Of a stretch of DNA of 64,000 nucleotides, positions 58,784 through 64,000 are shown one piece after another. The notes below the pieces were generated by a model. That model was given only the letters and a program-made list of their open reading frames with translations. It was not told the DNA's origin and made no database searches. Numbering within the stretch: the first letter of the stretch is position 1; every line of letters starts with the position of its first letter. The translations under genes were made by a program, and so were the position numbers. This stretch comes from Rhynochetos jubatus (lineage: Eukaryota; Chordata; Aves; Eurypygiformes; Rhynochetidae). The stretch is from assembly GCA_027574665.1 (NCBI GenBank), contig CM050659.1:18949001-19013000 (forward strand), written 5' to 3'.

Positions 58784-59727
58784 GTAAAATAATAATGGGG
58801 GAAAATCACCTCATTGTACATTGTTTATTGTAGCTATGTAGTGTGTTTGTTTGCTCACTTGATTTCAAAAGCAAACAGTAATGTTGTTCTGTAGAAGATA
58901 CATGTATTTGCAAGTCACACCAATACTGATTACCTCTCTTGAAGCTTTATTGCTTCAAATTATGACCAATTGTGTAGCATTTTATTTATGGTTAAATGTT
59001 CAACAAAATACTCTTTTCCTTCTTTTATAGATGATCTAGTTGTGCTCAGATGCAAGATTTCCACCCTTTAACTCTTAAAATATATATATATACACACACA
59101 CAGAGTGTTCCGAATTCCTGTGTAGGTGTGCAAGTGTCTCCCTAGCTGGTCACTGAAGACAGTGTGAGCAGTAATGTATAACTGACGTGAAAAGTGGAGA
59201 TCAGTGATATTCTCTCTTTACATGAAATTACTTTTTCATTATTTATCTGCTCTGCGTAGTTTTTAAAGATGCCATGTAACTTTCCTTCCACTTTTTCACA
59301 ATATGACATTGTAAAAAACTGCATAATAATAATGTGTAATCCCACTATAGAACTGATGAGAGCATGAAACAAGCAGAAGAGGACAGAAGTATCCCTCATC
59401 AGCTTGACTGAAGAGGTAGCTCTGTACAGCTGCAAGGGTTGGGTTGGACTGGAGAAAGAGCTGACCTGTTATGAGACTAAAGCAGTTAATAATTCCTGAC
59501 AGCATGCACATTTTAATATGCAAATATACGTCCCGATCAGCACATCTAGATGCTACAGTATGGGTGTTTTGTGGTAAACTGGTGACTAAAAAGTAGTTTT
59601 TCAAAATACTGGTCTGGTTTGAGCAATGTGACCTGTAAACTGGCAGCAGCTCATCCCGTTATGTGATAAGCAACTCTGTTTTCTTACAGTATGTTGATAT
59701 AAACCTTGTGTCTGATTTGCTTTCTAG
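58784..59727 (+). other. SLC25A43 intron 2
   Basis: GT-AG intron (gtaaaa ... gctttctag). It contains a short TA/CA dinucleotide run at 59081-59102. No other feature was recognised. Confidence 0.9.
59081..59102. repeat. (TA)n(CA)n microsatellite
   Basis: About five TA followed by about five CA dinucleotides in SLC25A43 intron 2. Confidence 0.95.
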
Positions 59728-59900
59728 GTGCTGTCCCATTTTCTGCGGGCTCTTTCTTTGTTTACATCAACCTGGACAAAATCTGGCGAGAGCCCATAGT
59801 TCATTTCACTCCTCTTCAGAACTTCATAAATGGCTGTGTAGCAGCTGGTGTGGCACAGACACTTTCCTTCCCCTTTGAGACTGTCAAGAGGAAGATGCAG
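59728..59900 (+). CDS. SLC25A43: SLC25A43 coding exon 3 (residues 172-229)
   Basis: Encodes GAVPFSAGSFFVYINLDKIW and the start of the third carrier repeat. The canonical signature is FPFETVKRKM (Pro220-x-Glu222-x-x-Lys225). Acceptor tgctttctag, donor ATGCAG then gtacag, phase 0. At about 341 aa in human, roughly 110 C-terminal residues (the remainder of repeat 3 and the tail) are not in this window. Confidence 0.95.
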
Positions 59901-62900
59901 GTACAGAGCATTCGTATTGCTAGTACTTTGTTATAGGGGCTTGGGACAAGACTAGCCAGGTGACTGTGAATGCCATTTGGTTCTCTTACCAGTAACCTAC
60001 AGAGGCTTTCTTTTAAGTTGGTTGGGTTTGGAGTGGTTTGTTTTCCTTTGTTTGGGGGTTTTAAGTCTGAAAATTATTGCTGCAAGTGTGTTGTTACACT
60101 TCTAAGATGGGTTCAGGTACTATTATGGGATATATGTATACTCTCAGACTCTGTGTCTTTAGCTTTCTTTCTTTACTTTTCATAGTAATTCCATCAAATC
60201 CTCACAGCTCAGTATTGGTAAACCTTCTGGCAAATGCTGGCATTCAAGGCATTCAGTCCCCTTGATGATAGGCAGGAAGAGTGAGATCCGTGTCATTTTC
60301 AGAGCCTGTGTGTCTGCCATTTATGCCTGACCTAAGTACTGGCAACCACAAGAAACTTGCACAGCAGATGTCAAGTCTGAAGGGTGAGGACTATCCTCAT
60401 TCTTATATCTGACTCCTCTGGTTAATGAGTGACTTCCCAGGTCCTGGTGCTGCTGCTTTTATGGAGGATCACCACCACAAGAGTTACTGCATCAAGCTAC
60501 GATATCATTTTACATTATCTCACTGATCCTCAAAGTTTTAAATCAAATGATTTAAAACCCAAAACAACCACCACCCCACAACTTCATCTCACTGACATAA
60601 TTCGATGATGTTGACTTTTCATTAGAACTTTGTCAGTAGAGTGACTGAATAGCTGTCATCATCTGGTGGCTCTGTGGCTGTGGCATATGAGTTTGTTCTT
60701 TCAGCCCAGTTTATAGGACTGCAGATTTATGGAAGGCTTTTGTGACCTTATCCAAAAAGCAGGTATTTGGTGTGGCGGCATTACATAGATCTCCTTCCCC
60801 CTTGTCAAGTGACACTCTGGTTGATAAGTCACAAGCTAGGAGAAGGTTAGTGAAACTGTGAATTCCCCTCTCCTGCTCCCCAGGTTCCCTTTTTCAGACA
60901 GGGCTCAGATCCAGAGGCACAGAAGCCTTCATTGCCCTCTCCATCTTGTAACAGAGGACTTCAGCAGGAGAAGTCATATCTTTTATTAGACTGGCTCATG
61001 TAGCTGACGTGTCCAGAGGTCAAGCTTTAAGCCGAGGCCTTTCATCAAGTGAGAAAGAGATTCTGAGCATGAAAACTTGATCATTTTTTCAGCTGTATGA
61101 GTGGATCCAAGAAAAGCAGTTACTCCTTACAAGTTGTCTTTATATCCTCAGGCTCACAATACTCTTGCCCTAAAGAATGCAGAAAAAAAAAGGCATTTAC
61201 TGTGCTGTTTCTCCTTTAGTATTTTCTATTGATACATCAGTTACTTGAATGTGGAGTTTTCCTAACCAGTTCAGAAGTAACCTTCAGTTGTAAGTGGTGT
61301 GATGTTAAGTTCTGTGGCCAGAACTTATCTTGGCAGGCAAGTAGAGAAATGGAACAGGCCCATCTCCGATTTTCCTGCCACTAGGCTGTACTCTTCACCA
61401 AAGGGATGCTTAAAACATCTGATGAGCACTTCTAGAGTAAGGGAACTGGATTTATTTCCTAAATATCTAGGAAATGGATATGCTAAAACCACTTGGACAG
61501 AAAAAAAAAGACTCAACAACACAGAGGGGTATTTTTTCCTCATAAATGCGTTGCACCAACTGAATAGTGATTTCCCAAGTTTAGAGAGACACCTTCGGTT
61601 CAGTGATTTATTCTGAAGGCATGCAATAAGGCAGAGATGCTTTGGAAGTAGCTGCCCATAATTTGTTTGGTACTGAAAATGACGTCAGTCACAGCGGCTT
61701 GTCCAGAAAAGAGACCTGTTGAAAATCATACCCAAGCTGATACTAAGAGCTCACTGGAAATCCTGTAAGGTCCTCCAAAATGTTTGTCTTTTACAGTTAG
61801 CAGCAGGCTACAGCCCAGCCTTGCAGGGGTTAGGTCTGCTTTGTGCTTACTTGCTGGCCTGTGCGGTTTGTAGGGTGGTGGTCTGAGGAGAGAAACATCT
61901 AGGACAGCATCAGGAAAGGTACCATGCAAAGGGACCTAGAAAGGGGGACAATAAAGATGGGTAAAACAGAGCTTCAAGACACTTCAGTGTTCTGTAGAAA
62001 ACAGGGGAGCAGATAGTTCTGATCACAGGTTTTCTCAGACATATTCCGGGCAGCCTCCATTCAGTGATGCACCTTCCTAGCTGATAAAAAGAGGGTTGTA
62101 CCAAAGCCTTCAGCTATCCCCAGGCCTGGTGTGAGTGTTCTGCAGTTCATGCAGGGAAAGGCTGGCTTTGTTTTGAAGCTGTGAACCTGGGTGTTGTGTA
62201 TGAAGAGGAGCCCAGCACACTGCAGAGGTCAGTATCACATCCTCTTTTTTCCCTTCCCTTCTGTCCCACTGCTCTGACAGACTGAGGCAGTATATTGACA
62301 AAGAAGGCTTTTCCAATGAACCTGTTGGTGATGAGGAACCAGCAAAAACTGAGAAAATAGGACACACAGCTGTTGTCTCCAGTTCTGAGATGGAGTATGA
62401 GCCTGAGAGCAGAACATCCAGTTCACATCTTTACCTGACACGTTAGGCACTTCTGGGAGGGTTAGCTCCATCCATCTCCTCATCTAGACAGCACTTGAAT
62501 TGTTTGCCCAGACTAGAAAATGAATTCTGTTGTGGGAGAAAGGATAAGGTGTTATTTTTAATCTTGGCTGTAATCATTTTGTTTCAGCCTTTCTCATTGT
62601 ACGTATCTGGATCCTACACTTCTGACGTCGGCAGCTTCTGTCACTGACATCTGTGGGAGTAGGAGCTGACTGTCAGTGAACAATTCTTCCTCTGTGTTTT
62701 GGTGATGATTTATGATGTCAGATTTGCTCTGTAGCCATGGCTTCTTCCCCCTCGGCTATTAGAATTCTCTTGATCATGTTTAGTTGGGTTTTTTTAACAA
62801 AGATCCTGTGTTTGCTAAATATACTTGAATGTTTTTCTTAAAAGAAATGTTAATTAATATGTGTGAGTCTTACTGAATATGTGAGTGCTCTGTGTTGTGC

Positions 62901-63800
62901 TTATCCTAATTTTATCCCTTTGTCTTCCTTTTTTCACTTTGCTCCTGATTGGCATGTTAGAGAATTAAGAGGTACTGTATGCATGTTTCGGCATGGAAAT
63001 ACGGCTTTTGTTGTGCATCTGTAGAAGGGGATTAGTGAAGGAGAGGGTTGTTCAAAGGGTTGTTCTATATTAAACGCCTTCCTGACTCATTCTTATGCTG
63101 TATCAGTTTCTGAACAAAAATTTACTGATCTTTACGTCCTTCTGACTGTGGTTCTTGGCTTTCCTTCCTTACCTCACAGTATCATGTTGTTAAATCCAGT
63201 ACCTAAGCAATATTCAAGTACTGCACTTTTACCTTGCAGACTTGCATACGAGAACACTTTTTTATTTTTATTTTTCTATTTTTTATTTTTACCTTAAGCA
63301 GGGAAATAGCTGCCTGTGAATGCGTCTGAGTCTAAGGGAAGCCCTGCTAACGTGTTTCCACTTCTCCACATGATCTTTTGCCTGTTTTGACCTTCATAAG
63401 TGCATATTGGACTGAGCTCTGGCCTTTCAGTAAGGGAAAATGAATTTAGAGCTGTTATGTGCCGTACAGAAGATTATTATTAGACTGACACCGATCCCAG
63501 GCTATGTGTAGAACCGAAAATCTACAAACATGCAAATGGTCAGCACAAACCTAATACCCAAGTTTGGCGTTTCCCTCTGTGCACATGACCCTCAGAGGCT
63601 GGCTCAGATACCCCTGGCTGGCACTTCTCAGCCTTCGTTGCAAATTGACCTGTGACTTTGTAGTTTTGTTAGGCAGAAGGCACAAAGATGACCCTAAAGA
63701 TTCACAGATACTCCATCAGCTGTACGGTTACTCCTCAGCTGCTTACATGGACTTAAAACTTGGCTGAAACTCTCCTTTGCCAGTTCTTCTATCCCTGTCC
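59901..63800 (+). other. SLC25A43 intron 3 (5' part)
   Basis: Begins gtacag. I searched both strands for the next expected exon (the VDCFRQ...GLWNGLTANLLK-type segment) and did not find it, so the intron runs past the window end. No other gene was recognised. Confidence 0.8.
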
Positions 63801-63804
63801 TATA

Positions 63805-64000
63805 CCCAAGTCCTTCTCCTCAGGGCTGCTCTCAATCCATTCTCCACCCAGCCTGTCCTTGTGCTGGGATTGCCCTGACCCATGTGCAGGACCTTGCACT
63901 TGGCCTGTTGAACTCCATGGGGTTGGCACAGGCCCGCCTCTGCAGCCTGTCCAGGCCCCTCTGGATGGCAGAGGGAGTAACCTGGAGAAAACGAAGCAGT
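63805..64000 (-). mobile_element. CR1 LINE fragment, truncated by window end
   Basis: The plus strand reads cccaagtccttctcctcagg, gctgctctcaatccattctc, ccctgacccatgtgcaggac, cttgcacttggcctgttgaa, cctctggatggca. This is the reverse complement of the well-known CR1 3' coding/UTR stretch. It lies antisense within SLC25A43 intron 3 and continues beyond the window. Confidence 0.9.

Noticed and set aside
1..64000. tRNA, snRNA, snoRNA, rRNA, CRISPR arrays and bacterial-type operons
   Set aside because: No tRNA B-box or cloverleaf, no U6/7SK-like sequence and no regularly spaced repeat array was seen. The sequence is vertebrate nuclear DNA.

Overview
The window is vertebrate nuclear DNA, almost certainly from a bird. 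It has large introns, four CpG islands, canonical GT-AG splicing, CR1 LINE fragments, avian-type ERV LTR sequence and decayed MIR-like SINEs. It contains no operons, no CRISPR array and no bacterial or phage features. Gene order matches the Xq24 block of mammals (PGRMC1 - AKAP17B - SLC25A43), which lies on chromosome 4 or 4A in birds.

Layout. (1) 1-28 kb is a gene-poor, AT-rich, unique-looking tract. It is probably the long 5' intron(s) of a minus-strand gene whose first exon and CpG island lie at 28.48-29.09 kb. That gene is not identified; KIAA1210 is the minus-strand neighbour of PGRMC1 in mammals and is the positional guess only. Two well-spliced candidate exons (15772-15863 and 5164-5255) are on the same strand. 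(2) 30.3-37.0 kb holds the complete PGRMC1 gene (+): three coding exons, 195 codons, with an avian solo LTR in intron 2. (3) 39.7-51.3 kb is an AKAP17B-like gene (-). It shows a CpG-island first exon, a charged penultimate exon with an apparent single-base frameshift, and a long intact last exon of 510 codons. The expected N-terminal exons cannot be seen. The intron carries an LTR remnant, CR1 pieces, a MIR-like relic and a retrocopy-like broken ORF. (4) 54.9-64.0 kb is the 5' two-thirds of SLC25A43 (+), coding exons 1-3 (229 codons). The remaining exons lie beyond the window. The window ends inside a CR1 fragment.

The three recognised genes act independently: a haem-binding ER membrane protein, a predicted PKA-anchoring/splicing-associated protein and a mitochondrial inner-membrane carrier. 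The less ordinary signals are the state of AKAP17B (a pseudogene in human), the unexplained spliced or ORF-like segments in the left 20 kb, and the unidentified broken coding remnant at 46.7-46.9 kb. I found no convincing novel molecular system.
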